From contig USAR01000024.1 of assembly GCA_900552605.1 (NCBI GenBank), positions 1 to 11,860 of the forward strand: DNA of 11,860 nt, read 5' to 3'. The notes under the pieces were generated by a model. It did no database searches. It had not been told where the DNA came from and saw only the letters and a program-made list of their open reading frames with translations. The translations under genes were made by a program, and so were the position numbers. Positions 1-6,628 of the stretch are shown piece by piece; positions within the stretch are counted from its first letter, which is position 1; every line of letters starts with the position of its first letter. The stretch is from an uncultured Oscillospiraceae bacterium (GTDB taxonomy: Bacteria; Bacillota; Clostridia; Oscillospirales; Acutalibacteraceae).

Positions 1-1
1 G

Positions 2-1255
2 CTTATGGCAGCGTGCATAACAGTGCCGCAAAGCGTTAACGAAAAAATCGAAAGTATAATCTCAAGTATTGCGCAAGTCGGCAGCGACACACCGTCTGCC
101 GATACCGACGCGGCTTATGTTATAGATAAATATGTTACTAATGCCGAGGTATCTAAAGGCGCGCTTGAAGAGGCAACAGAGAAATTCGCAAGCGATGCAG
201 AAACACAGAAGTCGGCGCAAAATGAAAAATCCACAATGCTACGAAACCTCGGTGAGTTTGTCGGCAATTTCGGAAATCAAAGCAAAACCGGTGCAGGCGA
301 AACCGCAAAGGATAGTGCTGACGAAACGACTGACCATGCCGAAACAAGAATAAAGGTGCAAAGAAAAAAAGCGGCAGCGCCCTCGTTTTTTCAAAAGCTG
401 TCCTCCACACAGCAAGCGGTTGCGCTTTTGGCGGTCGTTGCAATTTTGGTTGTTGTACTGCTCTGCGCACTGCTGCCGAATAAAAAATCTAACCCAGACC
501 TCGCTTCTTCCAAAAAGCAAGCCTCTGCAGCTTCAAGCGTTGTATCATCTCAACCGAAAACAGTAATACCTGTTTACACTCTTAAGTTCGGAAGTGAAAC
601 AAACAGTGTTAAAACCGACAACGGAACAGAGGTCGCCGTTGCAAAATATGAATATCCCGAGGTTTCAATAACCGCTTTCCCGGAATCTCAAAACGCAATC
701 AACTCATTCTTCAATGCCGATAAGAAAAAGGTTTTGGAAACATATGCAGCAGAGAAAAAGCAACAGGAATGTCTGTATATGTATAAAACACAATCCTACG
801 GCAAGTGGAAAATCAACCAAAATACCGTTACAATGCAAGCGGGCAGAGTGGACAAGACCTCTGTAAACCTCTCAAAAAATCAGGTTTCATATACATATGG
901 CAACGCGCACGAGGAAACCGAGCGGTTGGGCTATTGTTTCTCTTCGCAAACCGGCAAACAGCTGAAGCTTTCGGATATAATGCAGGATATCAACGGCTAT
1001 TTTGATTATGCCGCGTCATCAATAACCGCTGCTGCCGAAGAAAATCAAAAGAAAGGCTCATATGCCCTTTACGACAGCTATGCTTCCACAATTAAAAGCG
1101 TGCTGAAAAAGGACAGCAGATGGTATCTCACCGACACGGGAATAACGGTAATATTTAATCCCGACGAAATAGTTTATTACACCTACGGCGTACAGACATT
1201 TGATTTGCCTTATTCCGCCGTTAATCAATTCCTTAAGGTTGATTACCAAAAATAA
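2..1255 (+). CDS. RsiV-like membrane protein with DUF3298-type extracellular domain (5' end uncertain)
   Basis: Reads as a single-pass membrane protein. Counting from the ATG at 5, residues 1-130 are charged and probably cytoplasmic, ending in a basic stretch (117-131). Residues about 137-157 form one hydrophobic helix, and the remaining 260 residues lie outside. The outer part resembles the RsiV/PdaC type: a DUF4163-like segment from about 212, then a DUF3298-like end with 'GKQLKLSDIM' and 'WYLTDTGITVIFNPDEIVYY'. In that family RsiV is an anti-sigma factor that senses lysozyme; other members bind or modify cell wall. The N-terminal 'ITVPQSVNEKIESII' resembles the start of anti-sigma proteins. 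The frame is open to the window edge and no ribosome binding site is visible before the ATG at 5, so the true start may lie upstream. A partner sigma factor gene would be expected to the left. Family assignment is fairly secure; function is inferred. Confidence 0.75.
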   Translation, partial: LMAACITVPQSVNEKIESIISSIAQVGSDTPSADTDAAYVIDKYVTNAEVSKGALEEATEKFASDAETQKSAQNEKSTMLRNLGEFVGNFGNQSKTGAGETAKDSADETTDHAETRIKVQRKKAAAPSFFQKLSSTQQAVALLAVVAILVVVLLCALLPNKKSNPDLASSKKQASAASSVVSSQPKTVIPVYTLKFGSETNSVKTDNGTEVAVAKYEYPEVSITAFPESQNAINSFFNADKKKVLETYAAEKKQQECLYMYKTQSYGKWKINQNTVTMQAGRVDKTSVNLSKNQVSYTYGNAHEETERLGYCFSSQTGKQLKLSDIMQDINGYFDYAASSITAAAEENQKKGSYALYDSYASTIKSVLKKDSRWYLTDTGITVIFNPDEIVYYTYGVQTFDLPYSAVNQFLKVDYQK

Positions 1256-1261
1256 ACATAC

Positions 1262-1310
1262 AAAAAAACCGCAAGCTAAAGCTATGCTTTTCGGCCTGCG
1301 GTATTTTTTT
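1262..1310. terminator. Bidirectional rho-independent terminator
   Basis: Stem ACCGCA (1268-1273) pairs with TGCGGT (1297-1302). A run of seven A lies before it and ATTTTTTT after it, so both strands have a U-tract after the hairpin. It lies between two convergent genes and can end transcription of the RsiV-like gene (+) and of the phage head cassette (-). Confidence 0.85.
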
Positions 1311-1343
1311 GCCGTTGTTAAATTATTTAACCGGCTTTTATTT
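1311..1343 (+). terminator. Possible second hairpin terminator behind the RsiV-like gene
   Basis: GTTAAA (1317-1322) pairs with TTTAAC (1326-1331) across a three-base loop. The outer GCCG (1311-1314) pairs with CGGC (1332-1335) across a TT bulge, and the T-rich TTTTATTT follows on the + strand. It touches the stop codon of the convergent phage gene. It is AT-rich and weaker than the preceding terminator, so it may be chance. Confidence 0.35.
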
Positions 1344-1679
1344 AACAATTGTGCGATTATCTTCAGTCGTAGAGCACACAATTGTTTGGTATATCTGTTT
1401 GTCGTCCTCCAGCTCCTCGCTAACCTTATCTATATGGCAGGAAGCATATTTTGTTGTAACGCCGCGGCGACGAATATTAACGGTAACATTGCCTATATCA
1501 AAAAAATCGATTACCTCGCGCCCCTCGGTCGGCGGCATACGACGCTTTACGGTAACAGTAAAGCGCATTGTTGCGGTATCGGGGTTCATATCCTTATAAA
1601 CCTTGTAATATGTAACCGAGCCAAAAGAATTGCCGCTGATATCAATAGTAAATTTATCGCTGTGTTTTGAAAAATCCAT
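1338..1679 (-). CDS. Small phage-cassette protein, last gene of the head module (function unknown)
   Basis: A 113-residue protein I do not recognise by motif. The start ATG is supported by GAGGGG seven bases upstream, and the gene follows its neighbour by 16 bases, so it belongs to the packaging/capsid operon. The sequence alternates hydrophobic and charged residues, as in 'MRFTVTVKRRMPP' and 'DIGNVTVNIRRRG', and suggests a beta-rich fold without signal peptide or membrane segment. In siphophages this slot, after the tail-completion gene, normally holds the tail tube protein, which is usually longer. A reduced tube-like or neck protein is possible but unproven. The gene ends 28 bases before a strong terminator, and nothing tail-like follows it. 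Confidence 0.65.
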   Translation of the reverse strand: MDFSKHSDKFTIDISGNSFGSVTYYKVYKDMNPDTATMRFTVTVKRRMPPTEGREVIDFFDIGNVTVNIRRRGVTTKYASCHIDKVSEELEDDKQIYQTIVCSTTEDNRTIVK

Positions 1680-1695
1680 TTTTTAACCCCTCACT

Positions 1696-2145
1696 TTAAG
1701 TGCTTGAAGCGATTGTGTTCAAAAGCTCTGCTTTAAGCCTTATTTCCGCACTCAGCACCAGCGCGCCCATAATTCTGTCGTAAACAATATTGCCGCACGA
1801 AAGGTCAACAACATCGACACCGTTTAGCGAAAGGCAAACGTTTGCAATGCTGTCGAAGGCTTGGTAACACTTAATGCCCGAGGACGACTTCGGAACGCAT
1901 ATTTTAAGTGCTACGCTGCAATCGGCAACTGCACCGTAATATTTTACCTCGGACGTGTTTGTGCCGAGATATGTGCACTCGGAAAACGGTATATCGGCTT
2001 TACTTATTCCAACCGACACAGTGGGCTTGCTTATAGGGAACTCGGTAAGCTTTTCGGGAAAGCTGTTAACAAACAAATACCCTGTGCATTTTGTTTTTAA
2101 GCCGTTTGTAACATAGTTCAAAACATCAACAACCGTGTTAAGCAT
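1696..2145 (-). CDS. Probable tail-completion / tail-terminator-like protein
   Basis: A 149-residue protein placed after connector and head-closure genes, where siphophages encode the tail-completion or tail-terminator protein that caps the head-tail joint. The start ATG has AAAGG three bases upstream and GGGAGGTG further back; the latter lies in the last codons of the preceding gene, suggesting translational coupling. The N-terminal helix (1-18) followed by beta-rich sequence, and the C-terminal 'GALVLSAEIRLKAEL' strand, fit that small alpha/beta fold. No diagnostic motif allows certainty, so the call rests on size and gene order. It could also be a minor capsid protein. No signal peptide is seen. 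Confidence 0.55.
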   Translation of the reverse strand: MLNTVVDVLNYVTNGLKTKCTGYLFVNSFPEKLTEFPISKPTVSVGISKADIPFSECTYLGTNTSEVKYYGAVADCSVALKICVPKSSSGIKCYQAFDSIANVCLSLNGVDVVDLSCGNIVYDRIMGALVLSAEIRLKAELLNTIASST

Positions 2146-2151
2146 ATACCT

Positions 2152-2490
2152 TTAAGCACCTCCCGTTGCAGGTCGCGCAACCGCCCAGCAATATATTGAG
2201 ATCCCGAAAAGAAAAACCTTTTCAAAACGCTCTACAACGAATCTTTCTCCGTCAAACTCCACAATATCGTCGGCAGCAAATATAACATTGCCGGGACCTA
2301 TGTATCTAAAGCTGCCGTCATCTGTCTTGCCTACTTCTGACGGCTGCATTTCAACATACAGCTTGTTTTTGTAAAGCAGCGGGTGCAAAAATGCCTTAAC
2401 CTTAAAGGTCTCCCCGTTTTTTCTTTTTACGGTCACCTCATTGCCCGCAGCATTCATAAGCTTTATTATGTCGGCAGAATAATCATACAT
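2152..2490 (-). CDS. Putative head-closure (head-tail joining) protein
   Basis: A 112-residue protein from the ATG at 2490; a GTG at 2499 would add three residues. It overlaps the end of the preceding gene, so translation is probably coupled, and a GGTGG lies just upstream. The middle carries beta-strand-like segments ('NEVTVKRKNGETFKVKAFL', 'KLYVEMQPSEVGKTDDG', 'FAADDIVEFDGERFVVERF'). This pattern, with an 'F..DDIV..DG..F.V' block near the end, is typical of small head-closure proteins of the SPP1 gp16 type, which seal the portal after DNA filling. Position between connector and tail-completion genes supports this. The fold assignment is inference from order and composition. Confidence 0.6.
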   Translation of the reverse strand: MYDYSADIIKLMNAAGNEVTVKRKNGETFKVKAFLHPLLYKNKLYVEMQPSEVGKTDDGSFRYIGPGNVIFAADDIVEFDGERFVVERFEKVFLFGISIYCWAVARPATGGA

Positions 2491-2851
2491 TATTGCCACC
2501 GCCGATGCATTTTATTTTAACAGAGGTTTTAAGATACGGCATTGCGTCGCTTATAGCAACCGCCAAAAGCTTATCCAGCGTTTCGCGATAGTCCTCTTTG
2601 TTGCGGCGCAGTGTAACATCGCCGGCTCGCAAGTACGAAAAATCCGGAAAGCCGGCGGTAAGTGAATATCTGTAAAACGCGATTACTGCCGCCGCAAAGC
2701 AAAGCTCGGGAACGTCGTCAATGCAAAGCTTGGCATTTTTAAGCCGCACTTCAAGGCTTTTAACGGCAGGCATACAGTAGCGCATACCTGTTTCGGCGGA
2801 ACCAACCTGCGACAGCTCTGAAAACCACCGCAAAGTATTTATATATTTCAT
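2483..2851 (-). CDS. Putative head-tail connector (adaptor) protein
   Basis: A 122-residue, largely helical protein with the sequence character of gp6/gp15-type adaptors: a helix near 'EVRLKNAKLCIDDVPELCFAAAVIAFYRYSLTAG' and a C-terminal helix 'KEDYRETLDKLLAVAISDAMPYL'. Such proteins bind beneath the portal ring and start the neck. AAAGGAGAAG immediately upstream gives a strong ribosome binding site, which supports the ATG. Its stop overlaps the next gene, and its start shares the ATGA junction with a possible 42-codon ORF. The connector role is inferred from gene order and helical pattern. Confidence 0.6.
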   Translation of the reverse strand: MKYINTLRWFSELSQVGSAETGMRYCMPAVKSLEVRLKNAKLCIDDVPELCFAAAVIAFYRYSLTAGFPDFSYLRAGDVTLRRNKEDYRETLDKLLAVAISDAMPYLKTSVKIKCIGGGNNV

Positions 2852-2976
2852 TGCCTTCTCCTTTTATATTCGGTTGTGCCGCCGTCGGGTATTTGCTTAA
2901 GTGTAACGAGTTTATTACTCGTCAGCTTTAAACCGACGGCAGCACTCTGTTTCTTAATTATCTTTTGTTGCTTCAC
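2848..2976 (-). CDS. Possible 42-residue basic protein between capsid and connector genes
   Basis: A GTG-started frame of 42 codons fills the gap between the capsid and connector genes. Its TGA overlaps the connector ATG (ATGA), which is the junction style of true genes in this operon. The product would be very basic (starting with KQQKIIKKQ and ending YKRRRQ) with a short hydrophobic middle. Against it: no clear ribosome binding site before the GTG, an in-frame stop just upstream, and the frame coincides with a strong inverted repeat that may be the real feature. Small genes at this position are common in siphophages. Confidence 0.35.
   Translation of the reverse strand: MKQQKIIKKQSAAVGLKLTSNKLVTLKQIPDGGTTEYKRRRQ
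2881..2940. other. Nested inverted repeat between capsid and connector genes
   Basis: GCCGTCGG (2881-2888) is perfectly complementary to CCGACGGC (2933-2940). Inside it ACGAG (2906-2910) pairs with CTCGT (2918-2922). In the cassette mRNA this would fold just upstream of the connector ribosome binding site. It has no U-tract, so it is not a classical terminator. It may act in RNA processing or protect the capsid message. Confidence 0.55.
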
Positions 2977-3057
2977 GCTCTCACGATATTAAATAAAATC
3001 ATTGCTTTTGTTAAACGTCGCGAGATGATATACAACAGATTAAAGGGAACTCGGCAA

Positions 3058-4065
3058 TTAGATTTTAAGAACCTTTGACGCATCTTTAAATATCTTTGCA
3101 AAGCCGGCTGTTGAGGTGATTGCGGCACGCTCCAGCTGACGGTCGATAAGTCTGTCGTAATCAACAGCAACATCACTTGCAACAACCATTTCAAGCGCGC
3201 AGTTTTTATCAAGACCGACAAGCTTTGCATCATCCATTGCGCCGGTTTTGATAAGCTTTGCACCAAGCGGAGTGCCGACAGTGCCTGTACCTTGGAAATT
3301 GAAGCCGCACAGAGGATTTTTAAACTCGTCAAGTGACATAAGCTTTTCCATCATTGTGGGAGAGCAAAGCAGAGTGTTGAGTCTGTAAGGGTCAAGTGCG
3401 TTAAAGAGCTTAAGCAGGTCGGCATATGTAAGCTTGCCGGTAGTCGCTGCCGCAATTTCCGTAGCGGCGTTTGAATTGCCGTCGCCTGAGATAATTGTGT
3501 TAACCGCGTCGTTAAGCTGCTGCCTTGCAATATAAGCGCCGATTTGACGAAGAGTTACGGTGAAAAGATCCAAACGCTGGTATTTAAGAGCCTCGTAAGA
3601 AGCAACCAACATTCTGCCGCGCTTGTTAAGCTTAACCAAATTTTCGTTTGTGCGAATATTGGTCTGCGGAATAACAGCGCCCTCGGCAACATCCTTAAGC
3701 TCCTTTTCCTCGTTTGTGGGAACTGAGGTTATGCTGCGGTAATCAAGACTGTCGATTTTTGTAACGGTGGCAACAAGGTCGCCGAGCAGGTTTGCCTCTT
3801 CCATACCCTGTCTTACAGCACGGGAAACATACTCCGGGAAAAGTGCTGCCGAGTTTGAGGTTTGGAAAAACTTCTGAACCTGATCTGAGCCTGTTCCGTT
3901 AACCTTAATGTCGAAACGCTTAAGCTGTCTGCCGAAAGCGTCGAGTGACTCCAAACCGCTGCCCTTATATTCTGCGTCGGGATCAAGCTCTGTAAGCACT
4001 TCGGAAAAGCTTTTGCCGGGCACTGCGTACATACCTTTTTCAAGTTTAATATTTTCAAAATTCAT
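3058..4065 (-). CDS. Major capsid protein (HK97-fold type)
   Basis: A 335-residue protein that would form the icosahedral shell. The first 70 or so residues look like an N-terminal arm of the kind removed by the head protease. A conserved-looking capsid core begins near 'FPEYVSRAVRQGMEEANLLGDLV'. Characteristic HK97-type segments follow: 'GAVIPQTNIRTNENLVKLNKRGRMLVASYEAL', the spine-helix-like 'IGAYIARQQLNDAVNTIISG', and the C-terminal 'VDYDRLIDRQLERAAITSTAGF'. Length is in the usual 300-400 range. GGAGG eight bases before the ATG gives a strong start. It lies downstream of protease and decoration genes, the standard order. No premature stop or frameshift is seen. The cleavage point cannot be fixed from sequence alone. 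Confidence 0.88.
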   Translation of the reverse strand: MNFENIKLEKGMYAVPGKSFSEVLTELDPDAEYKGSGLESLDAFGRQLKRFDIKVNGTGSDQVQKFFQTSNSAALFPEYVSRAVRQGMEEANLLGDLVATVTKIDSLDYRSITSVPTNEEKELKDVAEGAVIPQTNIRTNENLVKLNKRGRMLVASYEALKYQRLDLFTVTLRQIGAYIARQQLNDAVNTIISGDGNSNAATEIAAATTGKLTYADLLKLFNALDPYRLNTLLCSPTMMEKLMSLDEFKNPLCGFNFQGTGTVGTPLGAKLIKTGAMDDAKLVGLDKNCALEMVVASDVAVDYDRLIDRQLERAAITSTAGFAKIFKDASKVLKI

Positions 4066-4100
4066 TTTATTTTCCTCCGTTTTAAAAGTAATATCTTTAA

Positions 4101-4439
4101 TTAAAGAATAATCTCGGCGATGCTGTTGGTAGTGTCAAGCGAAATAACGGTAACCTGTCTGCCGGTTGTATCAGCCTTAATTCCGCCGTTTCCGTCTGCC
4201 GAAACACCTACCATACCAAGTGCGGGAGCTGTTGTTCCTGTATAAGGAACGCTCACAACGCCGCAAACCTGCACAGAGCCGATTCCGTTACGGCTGTTAA
4301 CAAGCACGCCCAAAAACTTATCGCCTGCGTCGCACTTGCCGCAGGTGTTGTTATCGCTAACCTTAACCACTGTTCCGTTTGCAATTTTGCCTACGTTCAT
4401 TGTAATAAACTGTTCGTTAAAACCTTTGTTGCTAACCAT
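4101..4439 (-). CDS. Putative capsid decoration (head stabilisation) protein
   Basis: A 112-residue glycine-, valine- and threonine-rich protein without charged clusters, between the protease/scaffold and major capsid genes. That is where many siphophages encode the small protein that decorates and stabilises the expanded shell. The sequence alternates in strand-like blocks ('GTVVKVSDNN', 'KFLGVLVNS', 'GSVQVCGVVSVPYTG', 'RQVTVISLDTTNSIAEIIL'), which fits a beta-tulip or similar fold. A CGKC pair near residues 33-36 is notable. AAAGGAAG about nine bases upstream supports the ATG. The function comes from position and composition. Confidence 0.65.
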   Translation of the reverse strand: MVSNKGFNEQFITMNVGKIANGTVVKVSDNNTCGKCDAGDKFLGVLVNSRNGIGSVQVCGVVSVPYTGTTAPALGMVGVSADGNGGIKADTTGRQVTVISLDTTNSIAEIIL

Positions 4440-4457
4440 TGTTTTTTACTTCCTTTC

Positions 4458-4784
4458 TCAAATAACAAATTCAGTGTTATCGCTTTGCTTTTTGGATTTC
4501 TCGTTTGCCAGCTGAGCCTTTACAGCCTTTTTTTGAACTAACGCTTCCGAAAAGCTTTTTAATTGGTGCGGTGTAAGCGCATTTAAAATGCCTTCAAGCT
4601 CGTCGCCGCAAAGCTGAGGCAAAGCCTCTGCGCAGCAGCGCACAGCGTTCTTTTTAAGCTGAGCTTTGTATTCGTCAACAATAGCCTGCATACTGAAAAA
4701 TTCCGCTTTAAGGCTTTTTGTCTGCGCCTCCGTAAGCGTTACATCTCCGCCGGAAAACGACTTGATGATCTCTTCCGCTTTCAT
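4458..4784 (-). CDS. Probable nested scaffold protein from an internal in-frame start
   Basis: Within the protease gene, an in-frame ATG (residue 212) is preceded by AAGGAGG at an eight-base spacing, one of the best ribosome binding sites in the cassette. Translation from here would give a 108-residue protein containing only the helical, Lys/Glu-rich C-terminal part (starting MKAEEIIKSFSGG and ending SDNTEFVI). It falls exactly where the protease ends and scaffold-like sequence begins. The same arrangement is established in phage lambda, where scaffold Nu3 is made from an internal start in protease gene C. The AAG GAG GAA codons encode Lys-Glu-Glu, so the site could be coincidence, but position and strength make a second product likely. 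Confidence 0.65.
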   Translation of the reverse strand: MKAEEIIKSFSGGDVTLTEAQTKSLKAEFFSMQAIVDEYKAQLKKNAVRCCAEALPQLCGDELEGILNALTPHQLKSFSEALVQKKAVKAQLANEKSKKQSDNTEFVI

Positions 4785-5417
4785 CGGTTGTTCCTCCTTG
4801 CCAACATAATTAAAAGATTTTACAACGCCTGCTTTTCTTTGCGCAGGCACTGCCACAAATGACCATTCGTAAGCGTCGGTAGGCGATTTAAGCAGGGCGT
4901 GGCACTGCTTTCTGTTTGCGCCGTCACCGTAAAACTCGCCCTTGCGATGTGTGCACGCACCGCGGCGCATATCCGCACCGCATACAGAGCAAATCTCCTC
5001 GCCCACTGCGCAGCCCACGCTTACCTCTTTGTTGATACCTGCTTCAAGATTAAGGATAAAATCCTTGGTTTTAGAGGTGCGTGGAACATAAGCCTTTGCA
5101 ATAAGCCTTACATAAGGCTCGCCGTCGCTTGTAAGCTCGCCTGTGCGCTCGGTTTTGCAAGAGTATGTGCGTGCCACTTGATCGCGACCCTTCATCGAAT
5201 GGTCGAATATTCCCGGCTTTCCCACAAAGAGCTTTGCCAGCCCCTCAAGAGTGTCGGGCGTAAACCGCTCAAAATCCCTGTCGATCTCGTTGTCGCAAAG
5301 CACAACGGAAAAGGCATAGATCTCATCTGCGGTAAACGTGCGTTTGGTAAATTTGTGAATCTCCGCAAGCTCGGCTTCGTCCGGCTTGCTGAGCTCTAAA
5401 AATCCTTTTTGTTTCAT
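4458..5417 (-). CDS. Phage head maturation protease with C-terminal scaffold region
   Basis: A 319-residue protein combining a serine-type prohead protease (about 1-200) and a scaffold-like tail (about 212-319). Visible protease features are 'FDHS' (71-74, the likely catalytic His73), 'KEVSVGC' (130-136, likely Ser133) and 'DAYEWSFVAVPAQ' (181-193), a signature of clostridial phage proteases of the XkdF/S78 kind. Between them C143-x2-C146 and C155-x-H157 form a zinc-ribbon-like insert, with another Cys at 172. The tail is helical, charged and Lys-rich, as expected of a scaffold that guides capsid assembly and is then degraded. It overlaps the portal stop by four bases (ATGA) with AAAGGAC upstream. 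An internal in-frame start near residue 212 is annotated separately. Confidence 0.8.
   Translation of the reverse strand: MKQKGFLELSKPDEAELAEIHKFTKRTFTADEIYAFSVVLCDNEIDRDFERFTPDTLEGLAKLFVGKPGIFDHSMKGRDQVARTYSCKTERTGELTSDGEPYVRLIAKAYVPRTSKTKDFILNLEAGINKEVSVGCAVGEEICSVCGADMRRGACTHRKGEFYGDGANRKQCHALLKSPTDAYEWSFVAVPAQRKAGVVKSFNYVGKEEQPMKAEEIIKSFSGGDVTLTEAQTKSLKAEFFSMQAIVDEYKAQLKKNAVRCCAEALPQLCGDELEGILNALTPHQLKSFSEALVQKKAVKAQLANEKSKKQSDNTEFVI
4793..4799 (-). promoter_or_regulatory. Internal ribosome binding site for the nested scaffold
   Basis: AAGGAGG on the minus strand, eight bases before an in-frame ATG inside the protease gene. A near-perfect anti-16S match within a coding region at a domain boundary is unusual and marks a second translation start. 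Confidence 0.65.
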
Positions 5418-6559
5418 ATGCTCTGTCCTTTCGTAAATTGTTCTGCCTGTGCATAGTAAAGCTTGGCGCGCGCCTGCTCAACCTCATCCTGCATATTTAT
5501 GTCGTTCCACTCGATCTGCGGCACTTCTGCAAAACCGAGTGCTCTGCACTGCCAGACACAAATTCGCTGTAAAACAGGGGTTAATACCGCGCGATAGCTT
5601 TCAAGCTCGCTGGTTAAAATATCTGCTTGCTGCTGCGACATACGCTCCGTGGACGACCATGAAAGTCCAAGCATAAACGGCGGTATGCCGAGCTTTGCAA
5701 CTATCTGCTCAAGCATTTGGCGAACGGGAACGTTTGAATCAAGAATCTGATTGTCCGCACCGATAACCTTAACGCTTACATCACCGACAGCAACAAAATC
5801 CCGAACGCCGTCGGTGCTGTTCATAGCCTTAGCCCATTCGGACGATATCTCGCCCACCGTATCCGAACCGAGAGCCGCCTCAACCGCGTCGCCGCTCGGT
5901 TTATATGTAACTGCGTATCTCAGGTTGCCGACTCTTTCCCAATTCGTGCCGATCGTGTCGTATATTTTAAGCAATACCGAGCTTACAAACGGCAGTCCTC
6001 GCAGAATTGACGTTCCCTGCACACTGCCGGGCATTGGGTTAAGCGCCGAAAACAGCAATCGCTCCTGATTTTTCACCGGCTCGATTTTTCCGTTGAAATT
6101 TGTGCAAACGGTAACATTTAACGGGTCGTCGCCGCAAAGCAGCTCAAGGTCCTCGTTGTCGGCACAGTAGATCGCCGCAATGTCGCCGCTTGTATACGGC
6201 ACGATTTCGGCAACCGCCGTGCCCCATGTTAAAAGTCTGTCCAAATACTGCGAAACAAAAGCGTCTATACCATGTCCGCTCGGACCAACCTTAACATTCA
6301 GCAAAAAATCGTCCATCGCACTTTGCGCAGCTGCGTTTTTGCATTTAACCGTAAAGCCAGAGCTAAGCCGCACAATTTTCCCTATTGCGGCATCGATAAT
6401 CGGCACCGAGGCACGCAGTGCGTCGTACATTCGCTGCTCGCTTGTTGCAAGCGGAGTGCACAGCTGTGTTTTGTAAAAAATATCGCCCGCTCCCCTGCCC
6501 GTCTGCACCGCCTGAGCCGCAGCTTTTTTTGGTGACTGTTTTCTTTTAAAAAAATTCAT
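5414..6559 (-). CDS. Phage portal protein
   Basis: A 381-residue portal from the ATG at 6559. It would form the dodecameric ring at one capsid vertex through which DNA enters and to which terminase and connectors bind. Recognisable portal features are 'VPIIDAAIGKIVRLSSGF' near the N-terminus, 'LDRLLTWGTAVAEIVPY', 'GSVQGTSILRGLPF' (about 179-192) and 'KLGIPPFMLGLSWSSTERMSQQQADI' (about 289-315), followed by a helical C-terminus. Length is slightly short of typical 400-500 residue portals. A TTG at 6595 would add 12 residues. The ATG is preferred because AAAGGAAG precedes it and because the TTG lies at the edge of a 9-base inverted repeat. The gene is followed by a four-base overlap with the protease gene. 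Confidence 0.87.
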   Translation of the reverse strand: MNFFKRKQSPKKAAAQAVQTGRGAGDIFYKTQLCTPLATSEQRMYDALRASVPIIDAAIGKIVRLSSGFTVKCKNAAAQSAMDDFLLNVKVGPSGHGIDAFVSQYLDRLLTWGTAVAEIVPYTSGDIAAIYCADNEDLELLCGDDPLNVTVCTNFNGKIEPVKNQERLLFSALNPMPGSVQGTSILRGLPFVSSVLLKIYDTIGTNWERVGNLRYAVTYKPSGDAVEAALGSDTVGEISSEWAKAMNSTDGVRDFVAVGDVSVKVIGADNQILDSNVPVRQMLEQIVAKLGIPPFMLGLSWSSTERMSQQQADILTSELESYRAVLTPVLQRICVWQCRALGFAEVPQIEWNDINMQDEVEQARAKLYYAQAEQFTKGQSI

Positions 6560-6584
6560 AAAAGCTGTTCTTCCTTTCGTTTTT

Positions 6585-6628
6585 TTGCCGGACAAAATAT
6601 CATCTTCCGACGCAGCTTAGTCCGGCAA
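6585..6628. other. Perfect 9-base inverted repeat between terL and portal genes
   Basis: TTGCCGGAC (6585-6593) is complementary to GTCCGGCAA (6620-6628) with a 26-base loop. In the transcript it starts directly after the terL stop codon and ends just before the portal ribosome binding site. It is followed by A-rich, not U-rich, sequence, so it is more likely a processing, stability or translation-control hairpin than a terminator. Confidence 0.6.

Noticed and set aside
2973..3332. Open frame of 119 codons on the minus strand inside and beyond the capsid gene
   Set aside because: Out-of-frame reading of the capsid coding region; low complexity and no ribosome binding site.
4094..4107. Perfect 14-base palindrome TCTTTAATTAAAGA at the end of the decoration gene
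   Set aside because: Pure AT-rich core with no loop and no partner; such a palindrome is likely by chance in an AT-rich gap and spans the stop codon.
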